Shown here: positions 10,470 to 20,423 of the stretch, in pieces | Layout of the letters: the number at the start of each line of letters is the position of its first letter | How positions within the stretch are numbered: position 1 is the first letter of the stretch | Origin: Nymphaea colorata | Taxonomy: Eukaryota; Streptophyta; Magnoliopsida; Nymphaeales; Nymphaeaceae | Direction: 5' to 3' | Length of the DNA: 24,099 nucleotides | Assembly: GCF_008831285.2 (NCBI RefSeq) | Contig: NW_022204995.1 | Coordinates: 1 to 24,099, forward strand | Program-made: the position numbers and the translations under genes | The notes under the pieces: generated by a model | Seen by the model: only the letters and a program-made list of their open reading frames with translations | Databases searched by the model: none | Told to the model about the DNA's origin: nothing

Positions 10470-11660
10470 CATAGTTACCTACATGTTATATGTTAATGTA
10501 TATGGATATTATAAATATACATATATCAAATAGGTCACATATTTTATGTATTATATATATATTATACATTTACGTATATGTTACATAGTAATATACTACA
10601 TTTATGATGTCATATATACACTATATACAATTATATATAATATTTATGTAATATACATATATAAAACTACAATAGTTATATATACATATAACTATAAACT
10701 ATTTACGTCATATACTATAATATTATATACATACAACTACATGTACACATTATACACACAATATATTACATGTATTACATATATGAAATATATACATAAA
10801 TGTATTATATATATATACATATATATATATGTGTGTTTGTGTCTGTGTGTATTATATATGTTACGTAACGTATATACATATATGATAAATTATGTATTGC
10901 ATATGTAATATAACATGTTATAAAGTAAGTCACATGGGTGCACGAACTATGGTGGCGCACCCGCACCGATGCGTGTGCGGCCTGGCACGTCACTCAACTT
11001 GATCAAACCTAATGGGATGCTCCTGACGACCTCTGTTATTCTTTTCTCTTGTTTTTTTCCTTCTCCTATATTTTCCTCTTCTTTTTTCCTTCCTCTCTCT
11101 CTCTCTCCCCCCCCCTTACTCTATTTAATAAAACTTTGAATTTTGATGAGATTAAGGTAAGCTTGATAAAAAATTAAAAATATACACAAATAAAATTACA
11201 TATATAACAAATAACGTGTATATATATACATGTATATATATATATATATATGTATGTATATATATATATATATATATATGTGCTCTAGCCGCACCCGCAC
11301 CCATGTGATATAGATGCATACTATATAACATAGTTACATACTATGGATATATACAAGTGTAATCATATTAATGTATTACATCATATATATATATATATAT
11401 ACACATATATATAAACATATTACATATATATGTATGTATATGCATAATATGTATAACATTTGAAAATATATATGTATGTACATATGTACTATATTATAAT
11501 ATAATATAATGGTATATACATATATGTGGAATATAATACATATATCTATTATATATGTGATATGTGTATACTTATATAGTATGTGATATGTTAATATACC
11601 TATATAGATATACGTAAACATATATACAATACATGTATGTAGAATATATTTTATAGTATA
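10470..11660. repeat. Extreme AT-rich (TA)n block
   Basis: About 1.2 kb is dominated by TATA, ATAT and ACATATAT repeats, with long pure (TA)n runs around 11219-11280 and 11383-11402. The only GC-rich islands are 10931-10990 and 11281-11310. The tyrosine/isoleucine-rich frames in this block are translation of simple repeat, not genes. Such blocks form unstable secondary structures and are prone to slippage and assembly error. Confidence 0.9.
10931..11307. repeat. Inverted CACATGGGTGC motif within the AT-rich block
   Basis: CACATGGGTGC at 10931-10941 is exactly inverted as GCACCCATGTG at 11297-11307. Both sit in short GC-rich islands rich in CACCCGCACC. They enclose about 355 bases, including CT-rich and TA-rich tracts. 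The pair may be the terminal repeats of an old foldback or MITE whose flanks have been eroded by TA expansion. Confidence 0.35.
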
Positions 11661-11710
11661 TTGTACATATCAACAAATGAATTTGAATGTGGACTGAGAT
11701 ATAAAATTAC

Positions 11711-12483
11711 TGGGAACTTTGCCTCAGCAACCAGCTTATGGTGTTCAGGTACTGCACAATTTGCGAGGAAAAGAAAGAAGAGTTAGCAAAGAAGCTACAT
11801 TGCAATGAGATGCACAGGCATAGCAGGTGAAAAAAAGTAAACAACTTATCTTTGTCACAATTCTCTCTAAACGTTCAGCAAACTCATGAAAGAGCTGCTA
11901 CTTATAGGTTTGCACGAGCATTGAGTCACATACATCAGTATGTACATGCAATTTTCAAGATTTTTCAGGAAAGCATTGTCAAATATAAAATATAAGTAGA
12001 AAAAAAGTAATAAAACAGCTGAGAAGATAACACTAATTTTCAAGATTTTCTTTTTGGTTTGTTAACTACATATGGTTAAAATGAGAATTATACAATATAC
12101 TTGTAAAAACAACTTGACCCTCTAAAAAACAGTTTTTAGTGGGAAGGGGTTTCCTTGACTCAAAATCATAATTACCTGAAGGAAGGCTTCTCAAAGAAAC
12201 GTAGGTACCATCCACAAACTAGGCCTCACTCAATAGCCTATTTACTTGGTTTCACCTACATCCTTCTTGTATCACTATGAATGAAAACTTAGTCAATACA
12301 AAGAAATAAGGAACAGTTAATATCTAAACATTGCACCATACACATCCACAGCAATGACAAACTAACTACCCTAGAGATTTTATAAAGAGAAGTTCCACAT
12401 GTCAACAGTATCGAAGTTCAATGTGGCTACTTTAATTTGTCTCATAGTGAAGGAGCCAGTTCCGAGGACAAGTTTGCCAAGTT
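11711..12483 (-). pseudogene. LRR-VIII-type receptor kinase fragment
   Basis: The first exon starts after a TTTTGCAG acceptor at 12483 and reads KLVLGTGSFTMRQIKVATLN. This closely resembles the juxtamembrane segment LDLQTGSFTLRQIKAATNNF that precedes the kinase domain in plant LRR receptor kinases of subfamily VIII. After FD the exon decays to about 12375 where the glycine-rich loop should be. 12176-12218 reads DGTYVSLRSLPS before a GTAATT donor, which fits a degenerate version of DGTVIAVKQLSS around the kinase lysine; that lysine is not preserved. 11711-11751 reads PEHHKL, compatible with the next-exon start PEEHQLKL. The catalytic loop and activation segment are missing, apparently cut off by the AT-rich block. 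The first match is strong; the later two exons are tentative. Confidence 0.6.
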
Positions 12484-12904
12484 CTGCAAAAGTTGCAAGT
12501 TTAGGTCAAGAAAATGGTGGGCTACATAGAAAGAAAATGAATGCGAAAGGCTGCAAAATAAGCATATGGGGTCATGGTCCAGCATTCCAAGGAGGAATAC
12601 TTGAACATGCACTACAAGAACTAATGAAAACGGTTGGCTAGTGAATTGGGTAGGTTGACTTCACATGGTCAATGTTCACCAGTGCATGAAGAAACATAAA
12701 AATGAAGAACATAAGAAGTTAAATTGTGCTGACATTACAAACTAATTTTAACAATGCAAATATAAAGTTTGTGTTCTTAACCAACAGAAAAAAACAAGTC
12801 ACAAAAGCAAAGCATATTCAAACACTATTTGATCGCAAATATTTTAAATACCAAATCAAAGACAACAAGGTCTTAAAGCATGTGATTGCATGATGTAAAA
12901 TTAC

Positions 12905-13124
12905 CTCGTTCTTCTTGGCTATGCAAGATCACCCTGTTCTAGTTAGAATTAAACTTGTGAACACAACATTTACGAAGATCTAGAAATCTCTCTCTCTCTC
13001 TCAAACACATTCACAATCCGAGACCTTAGTACCTGAATAGGCGTGACTCGATATTCTTTAAAGGTTGCAGGATTTGTGAACAGGGCGGTCACCTTGCGAA
13101 ACTCAGAGAGTAGGTATTTGTCAA
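12905..13124 (-). pseudogene. Two phase-compatible exons, family unknown
   Basis: The exon at 13033-13124 is open throughout, contains FRKVTALFTNPATFKEYRVT, and ends in phase 0 at CAG before GTACTA. The exon at 12905-12938 starts in phase 0 after AACTAG, reads NRVILHSQEER and ends before GTAATT with one base of the next codon. That base completes a glutamate codon with the first two bases of the receptor-kinase exon at 12483. All three may thus have been spliced together, although the peptide does not resemble the receptor-kinase ectodomain I know. I do not recognise the source gene. Confidence 0.35.
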
Positions 13125-13843
13125 CTTAGTAATTTAGTCACATAAGTGAATGAAAGCAATAGAAAGATAAGTAGTCACATAAGTGAACATGACACTAGTA
13201 AAGTTTAGAGAAACAATGACCACTCCCACTTTTGGTGGATAGGCAAAGGAGCAAGAAGTATAAAATAATGTCACATAAAATTAGTTGACATCAAAGACGG
13301 GGCCCATGGCTTGGGATGTGCAAAGGCCCCACATGCAGTTTCTCATTTCAAAATTTGCCATATTAAAAAAAGGAAAAATGTTTTCTTAATGAATAGCAAT
13401 TATAAGAGAGTATAACAATTGCCGTGTTTCTTTTGTACAGGTTGCACATAAAGTTTGATATAGACCAATTTTTATGAAAACCAATCTTCTCATTGAAAAT
13501 CCATTTCAGGCAGCAATTTCATCCTGTAGTGTGGATTTAGTTTTCTTTACAACAGATATAAAAATCTCAAGTCAACTTTTATTGGGACAAACTCCCAAAA
13601 AGAAGGCCCGTTAAGTGGCATGAACTTTCTATCGTATTAAAAAGAGTCTTAAAAAAGACATTAAAAATTATATTGTTCATTAACTTATTAAGTTATTCTT
13701 GTGTAGTAGTGCAATTTGTTATTCTATTAACTAAAATCTTACGTGCAATGACATTTTATATTCTACTAAATTTCAAGACAATGGCCCTGCGGCTCAACTT
13801 TCTAACTGTGCCACTGATTTGCATATGAGAGAAAAAGACAAAC
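13125..13843. other. No gene seen
   Basis: AT-rich DNA between the candidate exon at 13124 and the GH2 exon. No recognisable frame, repeat or element terminus was found. It may be intron or intergenic. Confidence 0.4.
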
Positions 13844-14083
13844 CTGGTTGCTCTTCGCAATTTATATCTTCGAATGCACTCTCATAGAACCTCATAGTTG
13901 TTCTTATGGGGCAAGTTGCCAAATAAAATTTCCAGTAACCACTCAATGAGTGCACAAATGGCAAGCCCTCAACCCAATAGCCAACAATATCTAAAGAACT
14001 AGAAACAGCATCGTCATTCCATGCGGCTAAGTTGGAAACCAGCACATCGACTTTGCTTCTCTTGCACCAATAGTTGAGAGGTC
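13844..14083 (-). pseudogene. GH2 (lacZ-type) beta-galactosidase, one internal exon
   Basis: This 240-base exon matches the second exon region of the plant glycoside hydrolase family 2 beta-galactosidase gene (Arabidopsis At3g54440 type). Diagnostic residues are NYWCKRSKVDVLVSNLAAWN, DDAV and VEGLPFVHSLSGYWKFYLA, followed by FYESAFED. They correspond to the start of the N-terminal sugar-binding jelly-roll domain. The exon has no internal stop, with a TTTGTAG acceptor at its start and a CAG/GTTTGT donor at its end. Its entry phase gives the split glycine codon expected before LxYW. The full enzyme is over 1,000 residues with a TIM-barrel active site. I found neither exon 1 upstream (to about 16 kb) nor the next exon (SNWQCHGFDRP type) downstream. 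It is therefore most likely a captured or relict fragment, although very large introns reaching beyond the window cannot be fully excluded. Confidence 0.8.
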
Positions 14084-14635
14084 CTACAAATAGCAGTTGA
14101 ATAACTTAAATTTTTAAAAGTATGTCAAGAATACATAGCATAAATATATGAAGGATGCCAAACTCAACTATCTGCAATAAAAAAATGAAAAAAAAAGAGA
14201 TGAACCCTGTACATGTGTAATCAAAAATTGAGCTTCATACCTAAACAAGTTTAATTATACAAACTCAAATGCAAATCCCTATCTAAAGTTTTCCAATTAA
14301 TCCACAAATCCTGAAAAGCAACATAAGATCATAATTTCAAAAATTGCACTGGTACATTGTTGCATAGGAGGAAGTGATAAAATGCTCCTAATCCCTTTCT
14401 TCACAAATTGCCTCCTTGTTCTACTGCACCATCAACAATTGTGAAGACAGGTAGAGTCTCCCCCACAAAAAAGCATATTCAAGTGTCCTATGCACTCAAG
14501 AAAGAAAGGGGCTATCCTTTCCAAGAGGCTTGAAGTGAGAAACCAAACAAAGTGAAGATACCAATGTAGAAGAAGTAGCGGCAAATATAGATGACTATGA
14601 AACTCTAGTATACACATGCATCCTTGTATACCTGG
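14084..14635. other. No gene seen
   Basis: AT-rich DNA upstream of the GH2 exon on the minus strand. I looked for the first GH2 exon (WEDQ...KWRKRD type) and did not find it. Confidence 0.4.
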
Positions 14636-14821
14636 GTATAGCCATGACATGTGCAACTAACGTACCTGCATTTAAATAGAATCACAAGCTCAATGAAGAG
14701 AACACGATAGTTAACAATCAAACTGCAACTACTTTAACTAAGACTCAAACAAGCATGGCATTGTAAACCACAAGCACTACCCTGAACCACGTCCCCACTA
14801 TACTAAACTACAACTAAGAAG
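14636..14821. repeat. Direct duplication, copy 1
   Basis: This stretch repeats in the same orientation at 16153-16316. Shared blocks in order are CATGTGCAACTAAC, AATCACAAGCTCAATGAAGA, ACTTTAACTAAGA, TCAAACAAGCATG and CCACGTCCCCACT. The copies are diverged with indels of up to about 20 bases. Confidence 0.85.
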
Positions 14822-15032
14822 GCAACAAGAAGAAAATTCAATTTAAAACCAAACTTTCACGCATCTCGAACTAGATCAGAACATCAAGAAAATTCCATTT
14901 AAAATGTGTCTTCACAAAAAAACATAAATTTCATAAGGACAACCAAATGGATCCATGTTGGACTTAGAGAAACTCGATTGGCTGTACACAAAATGATGAA
15001 GGACATGCACAAGGGAGATTCAAGCCCCTTCG

Positions 15033-15069
<37 letters not shown>

Positions 15070-16152
15070 GTATAGCCCTCTTACTTCAATCACTCCCATA
15101 CCCTCCACGCCCCTCTCCTTTAGCACCCACCTAGCCAAGCTGAATCCCTGCCAAGTCCCTAAGCACCCATGCACGTCATGCCTCCCTCCTTATTCTCACC
15201 CTAAAGGTCGCACCACATCCCTATCCTCGGACTCACCAAGGACTCCAAGGAATAGTGATGCCTTGAGATCCTAAAGCAGGGACCTAGTGGCTCGGCAGTC
15301 CACTCCTTCTCATAGACATGATCAGGCTTGAGCTCTAACTCCAGAGGAGACCCAAGTGAGGAAGGGCTCGAACAAAATAAGGCAATCAAAAACCTTTCTA
15401 GATAATTTTCCTTGCAATAACACACAAATATATGCAAAATCACAATTCTCCCCACTAAACAAAAAGTCCAAAACTGTGTAGGTTGGAGTATTGGCTTTGA
15501 TATGGATATAGAGCCTTAAATAAATAATAATATAATAACTAGAAAATTTCACTAAAAAAATTGTAGAAAGTAAAATGAAAAATCTGTTTCCTAGATAGAA
15601 TTTAAAAAACAAGAAATAGAGCTCAGTTTTCGAAATTTTTGTTTGTTAGAAATAGAAACAGCGAAAAGTTTAACAACAATATATCAAAATACTCAAAGTT
15701 GAAAAAAAATTGAAATTTTGTCGGCTAGTTTTCATGCAAGAAACTTGAAACCAACAATCAAACCCAAATTCAACTTTATCCCAGATCAGAACGTCATAAG
15801 TCTTCTGACTCTGAAACAGAGAATGATTTTTGTAGTTTTTACAGGTTTGCCAAATCATGGTTAGACATGTCTTTGTAAAGACTTGATACCAAAACTAAAT
15901 GTTCTATTGACTCAACGGAAACAGAAGACCTTCAAACATACTAAATTCTTATGGTATAAGGAATGTCAACGACCAAAGACAAATAACAAAAAAATAAATT
16001 GATGACTAATATATGTTTGCAAAATAATTCAGCTAACTAACTAGGTTCGACCCATTCAGAAAGGCTTGACTAATGAAGAGAAACAAACACACAAAGTAAA
16101 TACCAAGGCGTAACAGCTCCAATATTCATAATACATTCCAAAATATAAATCG
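14822..16152. other. No gene seen between duplication copies
   Basis: This interval holds a pure (CT)n microsatellite at about 15037-15067. A somewhat GC-richer patch (15020-15370) has overlapping open frames on both strands (for example 15201-15455 minus, with ELELKPDHVYEKEWTAEP), but I recognise no family. The rest is AT-rich without signal. Confidence 0.4.
15037..15067. repeat. (CT)n microsatellite
   Basis: An uninterrupted CT dinucleotide run of about 30 bases. It explains the serine-leucine and arginine-glutamate repeats in the frames that cross it. Confidence 0.95.
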
Positions 16153-16316
16153 GTGTAACCATGCCATGTGCAACTAACATACATATTCAAAATCACAAGC
16201 TCAATGAAGAAAACACGACACTTAACAATCAGACACCAACCACTTTAACTAAGATTCAAACAAGCATGAAATCAGAAAACTACCCACGTCCCCACTGGAT
16301 TAGACTACAAATAAAA
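16153..16316. repeat. Direct duplication, copy 2
   Basis: Partner of 14636-14821, about 1.5 kb downstream in the same orientation. It is slightly shorter because of deletions around 16180 and 16275. Confidence 0.85.
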
Positions 16317-16540
16317 TATGCACCTAAAGAAGGCCAGTCAAGCACCACAAGAAGAAAGTCCGAACAATTGACCTTCAACAATAGTCTCACATGATGAGGA
16401 CTCTAGTTAACTGACGCACTACATGAAACTAACTCTAAACTGAGCACAGCCATAGGCTGGAATCACATGGAACATAAAAAAAGATACATACTGAGCCTAG
16501 GTCTCAAAGTCTAAAGACTCTAAACCTGTTTGACACTCAC

Positions 16541-16588
16541 CAATAAGACCAGACCTTAACACGATTCCAAATGGAACCAAGTCCCAAC
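16541..16588 (-). pseudogene. Candidate small exon, family unknown
   Basis: A 48-base stretch follows a good polypyrimidine/acceptor (TTTCTCTTTACAG) and ends before a consensus GTGAGT donor. The only open frame reads WDLVPFGIVLRSGLI, a hydrophobic segment. The splice signals are strong but the protein is not recognised. A further candidate on the same strand ends at 17306 with a CAG/GTACGT donor. Confidence 0.3.
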
Positions 16589-16599
16589 CTGTAAAGAGA

Positions 16600-18222
16600 A
16601 AGTTCAATGGAGGACCCAGCAGCCTGTTGGACAGTGTGCTCGATAATGCTTGAAGATGGAACACCTTCTCTTACTCTCACTTTTGACACTTGAAAATTCT
16701 TTACGCCAGCTAAGAAGAGCAAACAAGAAGGAGGGATAAATAGAAGGAAATCTACCACATGCTGGAGATGGGGGGTTGTTAAGATGAATGGTTAGATGGC
16801 TATGCGCCGGAAACACCATAGGGCCTTCTCAAGCATATCCAACATTTTAAAACAACTAAACGTATAAAGACTACAAGAAATAGTTAGCTAGTATAAGATT
16901 ATGTGAATGAAAAAAATCAAATCAAATCAAATCTAGAATCACATTTCAAAAAAACTATTACCTAAACAGGGATGAGAAATAGGACCTATGAGTGAGGAGA
17001 GGGGATTAAGTGTGATGCCCTCCGAATTTGGGTCCATAAGGGAAACCAAATAAAATCACGTGCTTACCCATGTTCTTTCTTAATTTCCTTATTGCTCATC
17101 CACATCATCCCAACTTATCCAACATATGTCTAGCTAGAAACCAAACTCAACTAAACTGAGAATCAAAATCAGCTAAATATGTACTAAATAGGGTACATTT
17201 ACTTATACAGCCCACCATATATAAGTATATATGGTATCTTTATCTGCATAATGCAGTTTATGTTTTTGCTGTCTGAAAGGACTGCTAAAAGCCTAAAACA
17301 CGTACCTGGTATCTTCTAGAATAAAAAAGTTTCAAAGAGATGGTAGCCCTTGGGCAAACACCATTAATTACTTTTAAAGGAAGACAACCCGAGGAAGATC
17401 TCAGACTGCACTTCTGCATAATGCCTCGATCATGTATGTTTCTTTTTAACCAGATGGCTGAGATGGATCTCCTCTCTTTGACATCGTTCATTACTGTTGA
17501 TGCATACTCAGAGTAGTTGTTAGTTTACATATTTTAATGATGTAGTTGACCCTTATTGCAAGTTGGAGACGAAACTGCATTACAATTTTTGATGTAGACA
17601 TTGAAAACAACAAGTCAATTGCTTTCTTCCATTATTTTGAATATTATTCATTTAGTAATTGCGTAATTTGACAACTAAATCTTATGTTTGTGCTAATATC
17701 TTTGGAATTTTCTGTCGTCAATGTCATTAGTGACTGATTTCTAGTTCAGCACTTGCTATGCCCTTATGTTTTCCATTAGACACGTATGTATTTTCATTTT
17801 CAGTTCATCAGCTGTTATGACGTCTTGTTCGAAAATGAAGCGCCGACAGAAGTTTGACGTCGTGTTTGAAGGTGGTGCAAGGGGCATATTTGATTTTGTT
17901 GAGCTTCTTTTTGTTATGGTGGATGCATACATGAAGCTACATATGTACTTGCTTCTATGGATACTCTACACATGCACTTGGCTTTGTATTTAACGTTGAA
18001 GTTCTTTTGAACACTTACGTAAATATTTTATCACTGATGGGAATATGTACGTGGTTTATCTACTGTTGTATACTTTATAGTGAAATTCTCATATATATCC
18101 AATGAGTACGGTTCGAGTATTTATGAATTGTGCGTAGATGTTGATTAAAACATTTGATACTGTTTATATTTACAGTATCAAATGGAGTAGAGTAGATGCA
18201 GTGAAGTAGCTTTCATACAGGT
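16600..18222. other. No gene confidently seen
   Basis: Apart from the donor-like exon end at 17306 (minus), no recognisable coding sequence is present. A plus-strand frame at 17814-17992 (KMKRRQKFDVVFEGGARGIF) follows a TTTTCAG acceptor-like site but ends in a low-complexity hydrophobic tail and matches no family I know. Confidence 0.35.
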
Positions 18223-18396
18223 ATGGGCGATAATGATTCTGGTGGTTTTAGTTCTCATTCAGATTTCTTTGCAGAATGGATGAAAATGCATCTAGGCAGA
18301 CTACAGGGGAGCATGCACCACATTCTCATCAACGTCTTTGCAATCTCAATCGCAAAATTAAGCTGGTTTTGTTCAAGGGAGAACACAGCAAACTGA
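18223..18396 (+). CDS. Short unidentified plus-strand frame
   Basis: A 57-codon frame begins MGDNDSGGFSSHSDFFAEWM and ends with a stop at 18394-18396. No family is recognised. A CTTTGCAG acceptor-like site occurs inside it at about 18275, so part may be intronic. It lies directly upstream of the inverted-repeat array and could be the tail of a gene cut by that element, or a chance frame. Confidence 0.2.
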   Translation: MGDNDSGGFSSHSDFFAEWMKMHLGRLQGSMHHILINVFAISIAKLSWFCSRENTAN

Positions 18397-18517
18397 TACA
18401 ATCAATGATGGTCTGCAGTCGTCTTCAGCTTCTGTCCTTGATAGTTCTTTTGTTCTAGATCCCCAAGAGGAGGTCGTTGAGAAGTACCCAAATGGTGAAA
18501 CTGTTGATTCGTTGTGA
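18374..18517 (+). CDS. Short unidentified frame, possible protein C-terminus
   Basis: This frame overlaps the previous one in another phase. It reads a serine-rich then acidic peptide including SSSASVLDSSFVLDPQEEVV and ends at TGA 18515-18517. Composition resembles a disordered C-terminal tail. It has no start codon of its own and no recognised family, and it ends about 70 bases before the inverted-repeat array. Confidence 0.2.
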   Translation, partial: QGRTQQTDTINDGLQSSSASVLDSSFVLDPQEEVVEKYPNGETVDSL

Positions 18518-18587
18518 AGTTCAACAAGGTGAAGGGATGCATTAAGTTGGTGATACAATGTGTAGCTAAGCGATGCAGATCTCTTGT

Positions 18588-19462
18588 AGTCAATCCAATG
18601 AGTTGAACTTGTAGTTACATCAATAGTAAGGATCTAATGAATTGAAATCACAAGTTTGTATCAATACGAGTGGGATTTAAGTGATTCATCTGAGCACGCA
18701 TATTTCATTGAATGTGATAAACTTGTTGCTACATCCACGTTGAATGATTTAGTGGATTTAAATCACAAGTTTGCATGAAAATGAATGAAATTCAAGTGGT
18801 TCATTTGCTCTTTTATAGTTAATCTAATGTGTTTCACTTGTTATTACATGTATAAGTAATGATTTAAATGATTGAAATCACCAATTCATATGGACACAAA
18901 TCTAATGTATACATTAGTTTGATGCTTGTAGTTAGTCCAATAAGTAGAACTTTTTGTTTCATTGAATTAAGTAAAAAGGGTCAAACAAAAGCATAGATCC
19001 CACTTGTATCCACATGAACTTGTGATTTCAATCTTTTAAATCGTTCATTACACATGTAATAACAAGTGAAACACATTAGATTAAATATAGGGGAGCAAAT
19101 TAATGACTTGAATCTTATTCATTCTCATACAAACTTGTGATTTCGATCAAATAAATCATTCAAAATGGATGTACTAACAAGTTAAAAACATTCAATTAAA
19201 TATGTGTGATCAAATGAATCACTTAAATCCCACTCGTTTATACGAACAACTGATTTCAATCGCTTATATCACGTACTATAGATGTAACGACAAGTTGAAT
19301 TCTTTCGATTAAGTACTAGGGATGAAACTAATGCATAGATTCCATTTTTAACTATATGAACTGGTGATTTCAATTATTTAAATCGTTCTTTATAGAAGTA
19401 ATAAACAGTGAAACACATTAGGTTAACTATAAGGGATCAATTGAATGACTTGAATCACAAAC
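18588..19462. mobile_element. Long hairpin of tandem ~115-bp units (foldback-like)
   Basis: The left arm (about 18588-18930) holds three tandem units of about 115 bases. The right arm (about 18975-19315) holds three units in reverse complement and mirror order, so the arms pair along their whole length. The best-conserved block is a perfect 32-base inverted match between 18820-18851 and 19052-19083. Other paired landmarks are GAGTGGGATTTAAGTGATTC (left) and GAATCACTTAAATCCCACTC (right), and ATCACAAGTTTG versus CAAACTTGTGAT. A fourth unit (19311-19424) and a partial fifth (19425-19462) extend the right side only. The loop of about 45 bases is itself unit-like. No coding sequence or recognised transposase lies inside. 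The structure resembles foldback or non-autonomous DNA elements with repetitive arms; I could not define terminal bases or a target-site duplication. Confidence 0.85.
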
Positions 19463-19818
19463 TAATGTACAGTTATGAACAAATAACATGCTTATAGGGA
19501 TATGAACCTATTCTGATCATAATACTATATTCCAGTATGACCTCTAATAACATAAGACCAGTTGCCTTATATTAAATGGGATATTACTCAAAAACAATAG
19601 TGCTATGTCTGGTAGAAAGCTATGTCTATCCGTGAAGTTTGGATGACTTGAACAGAAATCACAATCATTTGCTGATTTATATGCAAAAAAAGGTAACTCA
19701 ACTTTAGAAAGTGTAAATTTAATCAGACGCACAAGGATGATTGAGAGGCTTCTTAGTTATTTGCGTGCCAAGCATTGCATGCACAAACAAGAAGAAATGA
19801 CCAGGCTGCACACATTAC
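19463..19818. other. Intron-like remainder next to VAL pseudogene
   Basis: On the minus strand this follows the GTAATG donor of the last B3 exon and so should be the start of the next VAL intron. The next expected exon (TFSRxDPEGKLxMGFRKA type) is not found before the inverted-repeat array begins at 19462. Confidence 0.4.
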
Positions 19819-19994
19819 CTATGTCACCAGCTTGCTGTTGCTTTGACTGAATGACGATGTTACACCTTCCAACACATACATCCTACTGTTATTATTTGGC
19901 CAAAATCGAAATTGAAAAATACCCAATCCTTTCCATTTGCATCATGAATCGTAAGAAGCAGTCCTTCAGGATGAGAAATTGCTGGGAAGTATGT
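19819..19994 (-). pseudogene. VAL-like B3 exon (second half of B3)
   Basis: The exon starts after a CTTGAACAG acceptor and reads [20 protein letters not shown] followed by GKDWVF. After a frameshift it reads [18 protein letters not shown], the hallmark B3 segment of VAL proteins. A further frame change is needed to read [10 protein letters not shown], which corresponds to the family's IQSMQLQAGD. It ends at a GTAATG donor. The aromatic and asparagine-rich core is intact at the residue level; only the reading frame is lost. Confidence 0.9.
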
Positions 19995-20190
19995 CTGTTC
20001 AAGATTAAGAATTGCATAGGAATCAAGCATATGAGTGTACCAGAAACCAAATTTAATTGAAGGAAGTCCAAGGAAGAAAGCAGCTCTAAACAAGTTAGAC
20101 ACTCTAGTATATGGCAAAAACAAGAGGACGAAAAAGTCTAACATGGTCTTCGTTTCAGAAAAGACAACAATAAAAATTTCAGTAACATAC

Positions 20191-20273
20191 CTCTACACAC
20201 TTTTTTTGCAGCACCAGGCACCCTATCCGACCTGCATCACTAGCACTATTTTCTCAGATAAAGGGGTGATAAT
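20191..20273 (-). pseudogene. VAL-like B3 exon (first half of B3)
   Basis: It reads NSIITPLSEK and then, in a shifted frame, ASDAGRIGCLVLQKKCVE before a GTATGT donor. This corresponds to the family consensus NSTIVPLFEK and SASDAGRIGRLVLPKACAE at the start of the B3 fold. Two substitutions hit otherwise strongly conserved positions: Cys for Arg after RIG, and Gln for Pro in LVLP. Confidence 0.85.
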
Positions 20274-20423
20274 AGAATTTGAGCTTACGGAAAGTCAAGG
20301 ATCACATGGAGGACTTGGATTCACCATAATATCAACAAATCAAGTGCAAATTTTGGATTGAATCAATCACGCCAAGCAAATATGCTTTACGGTGCAATTC
20401 TCAAACTACGTAGAAGTGGATAC

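Noticed and set aside
10546-10993. Tyrosine/isoleucine-rich open frames on both strands
   Set aside because: They are direct translations of (TA)n and ACATAT simple repeats.
12399-12641. 80-codon plus-strand frame with GHGPAFQGGILEHALQEL
   Set aside because: It is antisense to the receptor-kinase exon (GSFTMRQIKVAT on the minus strand), which explains the open frame better, and it has no family match of its own.
14899-15274. Overlapping frames with SLSLSL and REREREREREG runs
   Set aside because: The runs come from the (CT)n microsatellite at 15037-15067, and the remaining residues match no family I recognise.
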